This document shows, one piece after another, positions 8,901 through 22,288 of a DNA stretch of 64,000 nucleotides (position 1 is its first letter; each line of letters starts with the position of its first letter). This DNA is from Corbicula japonica (Eukaryota; Mollusca; Bivalvia; Venerida; Cyrenidae), in the NCBI GenBank assembly GCA_038501625.1, contig JAZAYU010000697.1, positions 1 through 64,000 of the forward strand, given 5' to 3'. The position numbers were made by a program, and so were the translations under genes. The notes below the pieces were generated by a model. It ran no database searches, was not told where the DNA came from, and saw only the letters and a list, made by a program, of their open reading frames with translations.

Positions 8901-11900
8901 ATACAATAGAGTCAAGTAATGAATTGAAGTATGAAAACGAAAACGTTTACCACCTTTTTTCTTTTCATATTTGCGTTCAGCATACCTTTTTTCTACAAAA
9001 CCTGAGAAAAGAAAAAATATATATGAAAGAGAAATAAAATCATGCAATCGTCCTTCAGTGATATTGATATTTATGTACTCATTATTGCTATAGACTGCGT
9101 AAAATACAATACACGTTTCTGGATCTTTAAGATGCGCTGATTTGATGGTATATATTTAAGTAAAGGGAGATTATTCAAGAAAAAAAACGGAATACCTTCG
9201 AATTTAAAGGAGCAACGTTAAAAGAGCATGTCACCGAATGCACATAATGCTTAAAATATTTAAACAAACAATTTCTCTGACTGGATGAACATGTTCTGTT
9301 GAGTCGTTTAAATTGTACGTATTCCACCATATTCTCACTTAACCGATTTTTCTCTCACAACTTGTCTGACACTTTTCAAAAGCTTGGAGATATGTGAATT
9401 CTTTACTCGAGTTGCTGCTTTCTTTTTACAGTTTATGATGGTTTTGTATGTTATCTTCTTTACCCGTCATGTCATTATTTGACGTCTGTTGTTTATTCCA
9501 TAGATTCAAGATTTCCGGAACCATACATTACCTGGCATGGAATTCGATTTCCGGTTTCTTTTCTATTCCAAAGATCTCCAGGATCATTTGATTACTCTCA
9601 TCATTTTTATGCTTGAACAATCTGAAAGAATTATGCACAGGGAATATGTTAAACACGCTGTACAGAAGCTGAAAGATGTAAGTAACGATTTTTATCTTTG
9701 TTTTTTTTTGTTAATGATTTTGGTTAACATACTTGAAATTAGCAATACCGCTGTTTATGTAAATTATGTTTGATCTGATTTGTTATTATACGCCTGTTTG
9801 ACAAACGGTCGTGTTATGCCGCTTTGTCGTGTCCGTTAGCCAGTCCATCCCTAAACTTTTGGCTTTTGATTTTAATTTCAAAAGAATTGTTAGACCAACT
9901 GTCACCACATGAATTGCCATTGGTCATGGTTAGAAGAAGACAAGGTTATGACAAACTTTAAATCAAGTAAGTCCCCGGTCAATATTTGGAAAAAAGTTGT
10001 ACCATTAAACATAGTAAGGAATTGGATCGATTGATTGGGTTAAATCGTAGAAGGTCAAAGTGACCTACATGCATGAATTTTTTTAAGATCAGTAACAGAA
10101 GAACGATTTGATAATGGTTAGTAGAAGGCCACAGTTACTATTGCGGTCAAACCGCTATAGTTCAAAATGACACTAGCCTTGTGTCAAGTTTGGTTTGGAG
10201 TTTGAAAGAAATCCTGAGTTGACCTCTATTGATTAAAGGGACCAAACATGGAATGTCCAGGTCACTGTTACTTTTGAATCACTGTGTGTTGCCGATCAGT
10301 AATCGAAAGTCGACATGACCTAGAGTTAAATGATTAACAAATTGGTCTTATCAGTTTGAAAGTCAAGTCATAAATCAAGCTCTAGCTGACCATTAAATCA
10401 AAATTGATTTTCTAGTGAAAAAGTCAAAGGTCACCGAACGACCCTATTTATTTTGGAATCAACCAGTAAAAGGTCAAGGTGACGAAGATCTTCGAAATTC
10501 ATCTAAATCATCCGATCATTTTCCGAATAACGGGTTGAAATCATGTCACTAAACTTGTCATAGACATTACAAATAAACAGTAAATGATCAATTTTGATTA
10601 AAGTGTATATCGTCAAAGTTAAGTGTCACGATGGCACACAAATCAAAATTCGATCAAGTCGTTAACTAGCTTGTCCGTTTATCCGTTTTGTGATTGTTCA
10701 TTGTCAGTTTATGTCATCTATTATTAAAGGGTCATACATACAGTCAACAGACTTTCTTTCTTTTGTTTATCATTATTGTTTTAGGTTTCAAATCGGTAAA
10801 GGTCAAGATATCAATGGCCTTCAAACTAGAAATTGTTCTTATAACTGAATGTCCAGAGTGGTTAAAATTTATTAACGTCTTATAAAGATTATTTAATTTC
10901 AGTAGATAAACCATTAAAGTTCGGGGTCATACTTTCAAATGTCATGGTCACAAAAATCTTTTCTAGTCAGTAACAGAATGACATTTTGATCTAGTTACTA
11001 AACTTCTTAAGATGCTTAGATTTCGGTTCAAACCATCGCAGATCATAGTTACAGTGATCTCTAAAAACAATTAACACACCCTCGTACCGCTCTCCCTAGT
11101 ACAGGTGGCACTTACACTTACAGCTCACGGTAAAGAATGTTAGAGGAGAGGTGGTGTATTTCTTTTGTATCTCTGGAAATTCGAAACCTTCTAAAATGAA
11201 ACATATCAGCGCCCTGGTGAATAAAAATAATGACTATTTTCTGCAAGTGTCACAACTTTTCATCTTGAAATAAACAAACTACGGCGAGTTAAACGCGAAA
11301 GTTTGACTCAAAACATGTCAAATGTCAAAATAACGTAAAATACTCAGTAAATACTGCAAATTTATTCATTTTTGAAACTGTTTCATATAGTCCTGTCTTA
11401 CTACAACAACCAGTTCAAATTCCAAGCATTGATCTGTTTTATTTAATGAATGATTCGTTTTTAAAGATGGTCAGTGGTTTCAAAACGGCACTCCCATCGC
11501 ACAGGTGTGTAATTGTTTGGCACTCACCAAGTACAGCTGATGAAAAGTCTTCAAAAATGTGAAAAAATTAGTTAATTCAGTAATTTAGTTTTAGTGTATG
11601 TGGTAGGTCAAAATACTCAAAGCAAATCTAAATAATTAATGTGTGTCTCAATGTTCTAATAGTTTAACAATTTTCTACTAAAAATGGAACGTTAAAGAGA
11701 AGATTTACGTATAAAATAGTCTCAATCATTCAGACGCTCTGATTTCGCTAAGGCGATCAGTACGTCTGAAGACATTGTTTGTTAAAAAACCAGATACTCT
11801 AAAACGAGGCTTGTAATTAGGTCATTAGTATGGAACGCCGTTCATGTCTTGTGAAAATTTGTTTTTTAGACTGTCGCCCTTCAAGTTGGAAATCAAAAAG

Positions 11901-14900
11901 ACATATCATACGGCGACATGCATTTTTAACTGTATTATTGCGCCCACATGCGTGTTCTAGTAAGCTGGGTTCTGCGGTTACCACGAGATCTGATAAAAAG
12001 GTTATACAGATGTTGCAAGCACAATAGTTACCTTGTGCAACCTTAGACATATTTTAGAATGAAATCATTTCAATAAGATCATATTTTTTCTCTAAGGACC
12101 TTTTTGGATCAAATTACGTCTGATGTGAAAAACTTTGCCCTAAAATCATTTTTTTTTAATTTCTTAAGATATCTTCAAATTCTTTGGCACACCCTAATGG
12201 CGACCATAGAAACATTTAACAGTGAAATCACTTAGATTTAATTTAAAAAGTCAATAATTTCCAAGTTACGAAAAGACAAAAGTGTTAAGACAATTTAGGA
12301 CAGTAAAGAAAGATAAAACTTGAAAATCCCTAAAATTCTATTTGCAATCAAGCACAAAAACGAAACTTTGCAAAAGAAAAACAGTTCAAATACCCACATG
12401 ATCAATATGATACTGACAATATGCAACATTCTTTAAAAGAACTTTTAATTATACATAGAGAAATCAACAATTTCTTGTCATCCATTTTCGCAACCATGAA
12501 ATTAACGGCCAAAACACACTTTTACAAATAGCTTTCACTGTAAACATTTGTTTGACAAGATGATCTTAGATATTGTTGTTAGTAAGTCATTACTCAGGAA
12601 GGCACTTAAATTGCCATTTAGTGTTGCTTTGTTTTTGTATTTGGCTGCAGAATTAAGGGATTTTTTTAGGTCAAACTATTTTTCTAATATTCTAACTTTT
12701 CGTCTTTTTGGCTGTTTTTACTGAATGTGGCGATTCCTGATACTTCTTTTTGACTGTGTGTGGAGGCTGTTTTTACTGAATGTGGCGATTCCTGATACTT
12801 CTTTTTGACTGTTTGGGGAGGCTGTTTTTACTGAATGTGGCGATTCCTGATATGCATATTTCACATTTTTAACGTATAAATAATAAACATACATAATAAG
12901 ATTTATTTATGCAAAGTTTGAAGGAACTGCATTTATTCGGTTAGAGAGATGTTGATATTCTTCCCTTTTTATCAATAACCGTACAATGACAACTTCCATA
13001 CCATACAACGTGACAGTCTAAAACTATTAAAACATAGAGGCAGCAACGGCGTACCATATATTTGCATTCATTTATGTAGAATGGGGTAGGCAAGTACTAA
13101 AACGTCCTTTGTTTCATAAACCATATGCTGATTTTGTAGCTCGATATCATATTACCTAAAGTTCACTTTGCCCAGTGTGGGAGAAATACGGTTAAAGCGC
13201 TGTTAGCAAATTTCATTAGAAATCGCGATCGATTTTGGATTTGTTTACCATACAAAAGCGCCACATCTCGGTCAGACTTTTTATATAGCGATGTCTCTAG
13301 ACGTTCGTCAGAGCAGTGTGATACTGATCAATGACAGAACGTCTAGATGATCTAGACTACGTATAAAATTGCAGCGATTTTGTTCAGCCTTTTATTCGCA
13401 ACTTTTTAAAAACAGAACAGTTCTTTATAAATGCCAATCGGAGTAATTGCCTAGGATATTTTTTTGTAATGTTTTATTCAAGTAAAGCATGTTCATACAC
13501 AGTATGCAGGTATTAAACAGTGTGGACATATGATGCAAAGTGTTCTTAGCACAAATCTAAATTAATATAGTACTATATTTAATATTCAAATAAAGGATTA
13601 ATTCAAATTATCAGATGAGAATGCACTGGGTTAATTCAATTGTTCAAGAAAATTACATATGACATTGAGCCCATTTAAATACTCTCTAAGAGCATACATG
13701 ATTTTATTCTCACATAGATGTTTATCATAAAAATAGAATCCAGTTTTTCTAAATTTATTATCTTGTGAATTGAGATAGTTGTTACAGTTTAAAGCCTTTA
13801 ATACTTAACCAATTTTGTTGCTTACTTTTTAAGATTTTTAAAGAAATTATAAAAGGTAAAAGGTACTTTTGAGGGTTAGTGTTTTTCCAAAAGAATGAAA
13901 ATAATATAATAAAAAGACATAAGGAATAAAAAAGAGAGAAAAGAAACTTTAACAATAGAGTTACTGATTTTTTTTAACAAAATAAAGAGGAGTAGACAAT
14001 AGGAAGGACAACTGCAAGAAACCTATAAAGATGAAGCTAAACAATTCTTTATAAATGCCAATCGGAGTAAATGCCTAGGATATTATTGTTGAAAGAAGAG
14101 TTTGTCACGTGCAAACTCTGGGTTTCTGTCTTAAAGACTATGGCAAACGGGTTGCACAATTGCAATAGATATGAAACTATGTTTATCGGTCGAGAACTAG
14201 CTTTAACCAATAATTGGGGTTACTGGCCGGTACCTATGGATATCGGATCAACTGTGCATCCCGCATGCAAAACAGTCACAATGGGAAGACGATAACCTAG
14301 GATACCTATTAATATTTACTCACTTTAACGTGAGTATATTAATTATTTCCTTATCTCATAATAAGTAAAAAACACAAACAAAAACTAGGATTAGGTCGTT
14401 GTATTCAGCGGTAATATACATTAAATTTTTCAAATGTCTGTATAGTCCAAGTGCAAGTTGCTCAAAAAACTGTCCAAACAGAGGTAGAATCAGTGGGCCT
14501 GTACTGTGCGAACCCTCCGAATGAAAAGCTGACATCAGTAGCTCTGGCTATTTAGCTGTCCAGCAGACGAACGGAAAACTTTCAACACATCTGGATAAAG
14601 CTTCATCTAATAGTACCACTCGAACCTGAAACTAGTGAATGGATTTAAAAATCCATATTTCTTACATGATAAATAAATATAGTGTTAATGACTAAGAGAA
14701 AACACCAAGCTCGAAACACCTGAAACAAAAATAAACACTTCATTTACACCCATTTTTCGATTTATTCTCTGAAAGTTCTGTTAAACATTGACAGCCATCC
14801 AAAAAATATTCACAACCTATAGGGCGGGTGGGAGGGTACCGACATGTTTACCGCTGAATAGAAACGCCTCGAAAAAAAAAACACTTCAGATAATGAATAC

Positions 14901-17900
14901 CTATATCCAGAAGAGTATCCAAGGGAGGTAACTATAGTTGTAAATTAGGGTTGATTTCTGTCATGCAAGAGGACCAGGGTTCAAATCCCACTGGAAGCAA
15001 TTTTTTTGTAAGCCTAGAGCTTAAACAATTGGCATATTTCTTTTTTTCCTGTGTAATTCTGTCATTGAATATAAAATTCTCATGATTTAAACTAAAATAA
15101 GCAAAATAATCAAGATTAAAGGGGTTTTCGCTATCAGAATAGTGTTTATTCAAGTCATCAATTTGAAAATTTCTAAAACTGGACGGTAAACTTCTCTGAA
15201 ATTTTATTTAAATTTTGTTTAAGGTATATAGTTAAAAAATGGTAAAGTTTGGTATATTGCACCAATCAGGATTTTGCACAATTTTCATTAATTTAGTCTC
15301 GTGAAATATAAAAAATGCATTTTTTACATTTATTTGTTCAAAAAATGTCATTTTAAGATAAATTCTGTATTTATATATTATATCTTAAATTGGTTTAGTA
15401 AAATATAACATATTTTGGATAAACTGTAAAAAAATTAAGGTTGAATTTATCAATAACAAAAAATTTTGTCACCGATTAAAGAATTTGGATACGTTCACGT
15501 TTTTTCTCACTTTTTTAAATAAAAAAAGCTAAAAATCTCAAAAACTACACGGTGAAAATCATTAAAATTTTGCATACAAGTCAGTGGTATGAAGCAGTTG
15601 ATGAAAATATAATCAGATGTTGGATTCTTAATAGTGCCTATTACACAGGTCTTACCTTAAATAGCCTAATCGCACGAGATACACGCACCTTTTCCGTCCG
15701 CACTGACAATAACCGTCGAGTTCGTATTAATCGAAACGTAAATAATTTCATTTACTCACTTTAACGTGAGTAAATTAATTATTTCCTTATCACATAATAC
15801 GTAAAAAACACAAACAAAAACTAGGATTAGGTCGTTGTATTCAGCGGTAATATCGAATCAAACAAAGAGAGACAACTGATGAGCACTGCAGATGAAAGGC
15901 ATTTACATTTTATAAAAATAAAATCTTAACAAATTGTCACAAATCTTGTAATGTATGCATGCGTCGTTTCAACCTTTGAAAATATTGTACTTAAACTATC
16001 AACAAAAATGAAAACAAATTTACTCATTTAAAACTTCACCAAAATATTTCTGGAACCATCACGGACATCTCAGCCATTGTCAAAAACAATGTTTAGCACT
16101 TGTTTGTTAACACCAGGTCTACACCAAAGTAGGTCTCAGGATCGTGTCATCAATCTACAAATCAAATGAATATTCATAAACCACATAAACTACTTATTTA
16201 ACACACAACGGCACCAGAGAACGTGTATCAAATACTAATACAACACAGAAACCACGAACCAAACAACAATGAGTTCAGGGAACATATCAAACACATATTA
16301 CACAATTAACACAAGTAATCACAAACCAATGGCATCTATGTGCGTAAACACCAGACACATTAACATATACATATACAAGACGACAACAAGAACTGGCTAC
16401 AATTTTACTCAACAAACAAGAAATCTGCACAAACAGCAACAGTTCGTATACAAGACGACAACAAGAACTGGCTACAATTTTACTCAACAAAAAAGAAAAC
16501 TGTACAAGCTACATAACTGACACTGCAAACTAACAGCAAAAGTTCGTATACAAGACGACAACAAGAACTGGCTACAATTTTACTCAACAAACAAGAAAAC
16601 TGCACAGGCTTCATAACTGACACTGCAAACAAACAGCAACAGTTCGTATACAACATACATGGCACCAGGGGCCACACAACAACGGCACCGGGGGCCGTGT
16701 TCTCAAACACATAACATACAACATACATGGCACCGTGGGCCACACAACAACGTCACCGGGGGCCGTGTTCTCAAACACATACAACATTCAACATACTTGG
16801 CACCGGGGGCCACACAACAACGGCACCGGGGGCCGAGTTCTCAAACACATACAACATACAACATACTTGGCACCGGGGGCAACACAACGGCACCGGGGGC
16901 CGTGTTCTCTAACACATAACATACAACATACTTAGCACCGGGGGCAACACAACAACGGCACCGGGGGCCGTGTTCTCAAACACATTAAACATAAAACATA
17001 CTTGGCACCGGGGGCCATACAACAACGGCACCGGGGGCCGAGTTCTCAAACACATACAACATACAACATACTCGGCACGGGGGCCACACAACAACGGCAC
17101 CGGGGGCCGTGTTCTCAAACACATACAACATACAACATACTCGGCACCGGGGGCCGTGGGTCAAATGCAACACATATAGGCACTGTATTACACACCAATG
17201 CACTTAGTGTTATCTTGAAATTAAGCTCTAGAAAAACATTAACATTTAGTAATCGTTACTTTTCAACTATGTAACTTCCCAAAATATTCTATTCATTAAA
17301 ATAATCATTTCTAAATCGATGAAGTTAAAATTTGTAGCATTTTCTCAGCGATGCATAATTCAAACGATAGTATTTACTACATTACAAATCCAAACTCAAC
17401 GATACTAAAGGTCTGCCTGCAAGGTGTCTTTCGCATTTACCATGTCACTGAAAGTATCTTACTAGTCTTATCATTTGCACTCACCGTAGCTTCTCCGGAC
17501 CGAAAACAATTATCCAAAGTTATTCTTATCATTACACAGAAATTGTCAGTTTAGGCTTCGAAAAATCATTAAAGATTGAATAAGACGCTGTTAGTTACAT
17601 CATCTCAAACGCCATAAATGCATTATTTACAAAAGTAAAGTGATCTTAAAGCAAATGAATATTCATAAACCACCTGAACTGCTTATTTGACACAACAGCA
17701 CCAGGGACCGAGCATCAAACACAATTACTACACAGAAACCACTGACTACACAGCAATGAATACAAGAGACATATCAAACACATCAGCACAATTTCAACAT
17801 AAAACCACACAACAATGACACAAGGGACCGTTTTTTTCAAACGTATACAAGACGACAGCAATAACTGGCTTTGAATGAACACAACAAAACAAGGAATAAT

Positions 17901-20900
17901 TCACAGGCTACATTAAAAACACTGCATATAAAAATCAACAGCTCATACACAACACAGCTGGCACCAGGGGCCACACAACACAGCGTCGGGGGCCGTGTTC
18001 TCACACATACAACACAAACTTGGCACCGGGGCCACACAACTATGTAACTTCCTATAATATTCTATTCAATAACATAATTTCTAAGTCGATGATATTAAAA
18101 TTGATAGCATTTTCTCAGTAATGCTTAAATTAAAAGATAAAATTTCAACATTACAAATCCAAACTCAGCGATACTAAAAGTCTGCGTACAAGCCGTCTTT
18201 TACCATGTCAATGGGAGTCTCTCACTAGTCTTATTATTTGCACTCACCGTAGCTTCTCCGGACCGAAAACAAATGTAACGTAATCCAAAGTTATTCTTAT
18301 CATACATTGAAAATCTCAGTTTTTGCTTTGAAAAATCATTAAAGATTGAATAAGAAAGCTGTTAATTACATTCTCTAAGAAAGCCTTCATTGCAATATTA
18401 ACCAAAAATATAGTAATCTAAAAATGAATTCCGATTTTTATTTCAATATTTTAGAACAAATTAAATATCGTTATAAAAGTCTAACCAAACATAACTTCCT
18501 GTTCTAGCAATTACACTTTTGTCTGCTCTTAAACATATGTTTTCAATTAGAAATATAAAATATAAAAGTCCACAAAATGTTTCAGAAATACTTAATGTCC
18601 GATCTTTTGATACCCAGTACTTCACGTTTTTTAAAGAAAACAGCAAATACTAAAATAGATCAAGTCACATCTCTGAAATCTCATAAGGAACGGCCTTCCA
18701 AAGCGAATACCCAGTTCTTCACGTATTCTAAAGAAAACAGCAAATGCTCAAATAGATCTAGTCACATCTCTGAAATCTCATAAGAAACTGCCTTCCAAAG
18801 CGAAGTTAAAATTAAGGTTTAGCCATTTCAGTAATAAGTAATTCTTTCTTACAAGAGGCTTAGCTATCTTACGAATACATCCAGAGAGACACAATTTCAA
18901 CCAATCATTCTTACACTGATTTTCAAACGTCTGCTATATGATTCCACAATGAAATATCAGGTTTATTTTTTAAACTAACCTGTTTTCTGAATAATCTTCG
19001 ATAAATACATAACTACCGTTACCGGCGAAAATTACAGACTGTATAAATGGTTTACTTTTAACCATTGTTGAAAATTTGTGAACGTTAAAATAAAATTACA
19101 AACTTTAGATTCTTCCCTTCCAGAATACAAAGAGTCCTTAACCTCAGACAACAGCATCAGGATCTTCCAAGCTGGAGTGGCAAACACTTGCAACCTCCTT
19201 CTATCTATCAGTATGGAAGACGTCCTGTATTAATATTAATAAAAACCATGTAAGCAAGAGTAACAAATACATACAAAAAAACAACCATTACGTGATCTTA
19301 CCGGAAGAACTATCTGTAAAAATTATACACATGGTTTACATTATGGTCTGACATAAGTCAGGATGACACAAGATATTCTTGTCAGTATCTTATAACTCAT
19401 GTGGGTATTTAAAATGATTATTTATGTTGTTTAGTTTTTGTGAATTTTTGCAAATAGAAGTTTATGGCATTTTAGATCTCGCTATTTTCTTTTACTGTTC
19501 TAACGTATCTTACCATATGCAAAATAGAGATACATCAGTAAGATTTATTTATTCAAAGTTTCTTTGAACGGCATTTTGCCGCTATTGAGATTTTGATATT
19601 TTTGTGACGAACGTTCAAGGAGGAGTGTAGTGGACCCTTAAATGAATATTTGCAGTGGCCTGTAGTTGCAGAATGGTCAAGTTATCGCGGTTATTTGGCC
19701 AAAGAATCCTGATGCTGTAAGTGTCATAGATGGGACAAGTAACAAAATATACCGGCCTGTAAGCAACCAACACCAGCATTATTCAGGTCACAGGTCATAC
19801 CACTTTATACATACGCAAATTATTGTCGATAATAATGGTTGCATTTAACATATAGAAACAGGATTTCTTGGACATTAAAATGACCCGCATCGGTCAGGAC
19901 CTGCTTCCTGAAAACTGTGTGTTATTAGCTGATAAGATTTATTCTTACAGAAACCCACTTGTGACGTCTTATACAAGTGCTCAGATTCGCCGAATGGACA
20001 ATCGTCACCATGTCCGACGTTTTAACCGACTCGTGGCGCATTATCGAATCGCAGTTGAACATGCAGTTGCAGATATAAAAACATAAATCTATCAGCTCTA
20101 TATAGCACCATCGAAGACGATTTCTTTCAGAAACTGTTCAAAACTTGTTACACGAAGAAAACAAGTGGGATGGTCTACTAGAAAAAAACTGCAAATATAT
20201 TTCTTTTGCTTCGAATAGACTGAGTGTAAAATGTTTCAATGCGATTTGTTAGAAAAGGTGCTCACTAAAGATTGTAAAAATCAATTTTACGATTTAAACT
20301 GGTCTGGCGTATTTTTCAATGTTAAATTTTTTTGAGACAACCCCTCAATTTTTACCTTATTCCGATGTTCAATCCCACTTCCACTTACATTCGTGTAACT
20401 ATCTATTACTCGAAACGTAAATAATTTCATTTAGAGTTTTGTGACAATTACACGATATTTACCTTAGTTAAACCTTGATGAAAACCCTAGTTTATCCGGT
20501 AGCTATGGATACCGCCGAGAACAATAGTTTTCGGTCGGTAACTTAAGTTTTCGGCGATATACATAGGTATAGGTCCGATAACCATAGTTATGGACAATAA
20601 CTACTGGTTATCGCCCAATATCTAAGATTTTCACCAGTAACTATCATGGTTATCGGGCGGTAACCTGAGTTATTTTCGATCACTTTGGTTATCGAAACGA
20701 TATCTGTAGCTATTGGTCGATAACCATAGATTTTGCATTAATTGTTTTGCAAGTGGTTTGCACAATTAATCCAATATCTATGGGTATCGCCCAACAAGGA
20801 CTATAGATATCGGTCCAATAACCATAGATATTGACATTAACTTTAGTTACCGCCCTAGGTCACAGTAAGTTATGGTCAAAGGTCATTTTACAGCTTTTCC

Positions 20901-22249
20901 AGGTAATAAGTATGGAGTAACTCTTTTTTTCTACGTGACTGAATATAATGCACAATCCCGGGTCTTGAGGCCAAGACCACACTTTAGGGTCAAAAGTCAT
21001 ATAAGAGCTTGTTTACTAAACATATAGGCTGTTACTTTGTCATACGCCAAGCAATCTTTTATTCATTTGGCATAAATGTTGACCATTTGAGATAAAATCC
21101 TGAGGTTGGTGCATGGCATTCAGTCTGACTGAGGTGAACATTCATGCCAAATATAAATCCGTGCATTTCTGTTACCGGGAGTATTCATGTTTGTAAAAAG
21201 GTATGATAGTTTTAATCACCTCCTATTACATGTTATTCACTCTTCTTTCAACGAAAATATCCTAAGCAATTACTCTGATTGGCATATACAAAGATTTGGT
21301 CTGTTTTAAAAGTTACAAATACGTAAGTTGCAATTTTACACGCTAATCTTCTCTTTATCGTTTCAATTGTAGTAGAAAATTGTTAAAATATTAGAACATT
21401 GAGACACATTATTTAGATTCGCTTTTAGTATTTTGACCTACCACATATACTAAAATTAAATTACTGACGATTTCTTCACATGTTTAAAGACTTTTCTCTA
21501 GCTGTACTTGTTGAGTGCCTACCGGTTAAAAACCATATCAATAAGAGTCTCAAGAAAAAATACGTTTAAATAGGAAATTTACAACATTTGCAGCCTAGAC
21601 AGGTACATTTTCACGAAAGATTGAGCAAACTTCTATATTCTGGACACAGAGAAGACACGAATCATACAGTCTCATGACTTGACAGCCCTATAGGACTATT
21701 GGTTTAAGTATTATTTAGAAATCTAGCCAAAAACTTTGCGATTTTCTTACCTTACCCCACAAAACCTCCTACATTGAAACCGGTTATTCCGGTTAAAAGC
21801 GTTGCATATGCCATGATCGCGGCGTAGTGCCGTTCGTGAAGCGTACTAGGTTAGCTTAGGTTTTCTTAACTTGGATCAAGAAACTTCTGTTCTGGTATTT
21901 CGTCAGTTGTCTGGTTGGGGTACTTCCCACCCCCTCCCTTTAGAAAAATTACAAAAAATATTTTTTTTAAAGTTTTTAACTAAAACCAACGATTGTGTTT
22001 TGTTGTTAGTGGGTGTGGTGGGGATGCCAGTCCTCTTGTAACCAATCTCAGCAGAAAATAAGTTTTTTTCTTTCAAAACTGACGCCAATAATTTTATTTT
22101 ATTGGGGTGGGTGTGCAAGGATCAGATTGAACTCCTGACACACTCCCATATTTAAATGAAGCCCAAGTTTAACATGTGCTATATTTCTTACTATTCGAAT
22201 AGTCGAGCTTGCAGTCGTTTCCGACTGGCTCTGTTATTATTATTATTTA

Positions 22250-22288
<39 letters not shown>

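Larger units (their letters stand above)
11518..21525. mobile_element. Possible ~10-kb element or insertion cluster between inverted arms
   Basis: Sequence at 11518-11717, continuing at 13359-13460 and 14043-14105, is matched in reverse complement at about 21238-21525. Shared outer phrases include GGCACTCA(C/A)CAAGTACAGCT and TTGAGACACA. The left arm is split by a later insertion (11718-13358). The interior includes a PIF/Harbinger transposase fragment, but borders and a target duplication are not clear, so the link is only suggestive. Confidence 0.5.

Noticed and set aside
14935..15005. tRNA-like T-arm CCAGGGTTCAAATCCCACTGG-type sequence near 14978
   Set aside because: Only a B-box/T-arm is visible; no A-box or acceptor stem was found, so it is not listed as an RNA gene.
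16269..17274. Multiple overlapping frames (Gly/Pro/His/Arg-rich) in both strands
   Set aside because: All arise from the GGGGGCC minisatellite; no frame is favoured.
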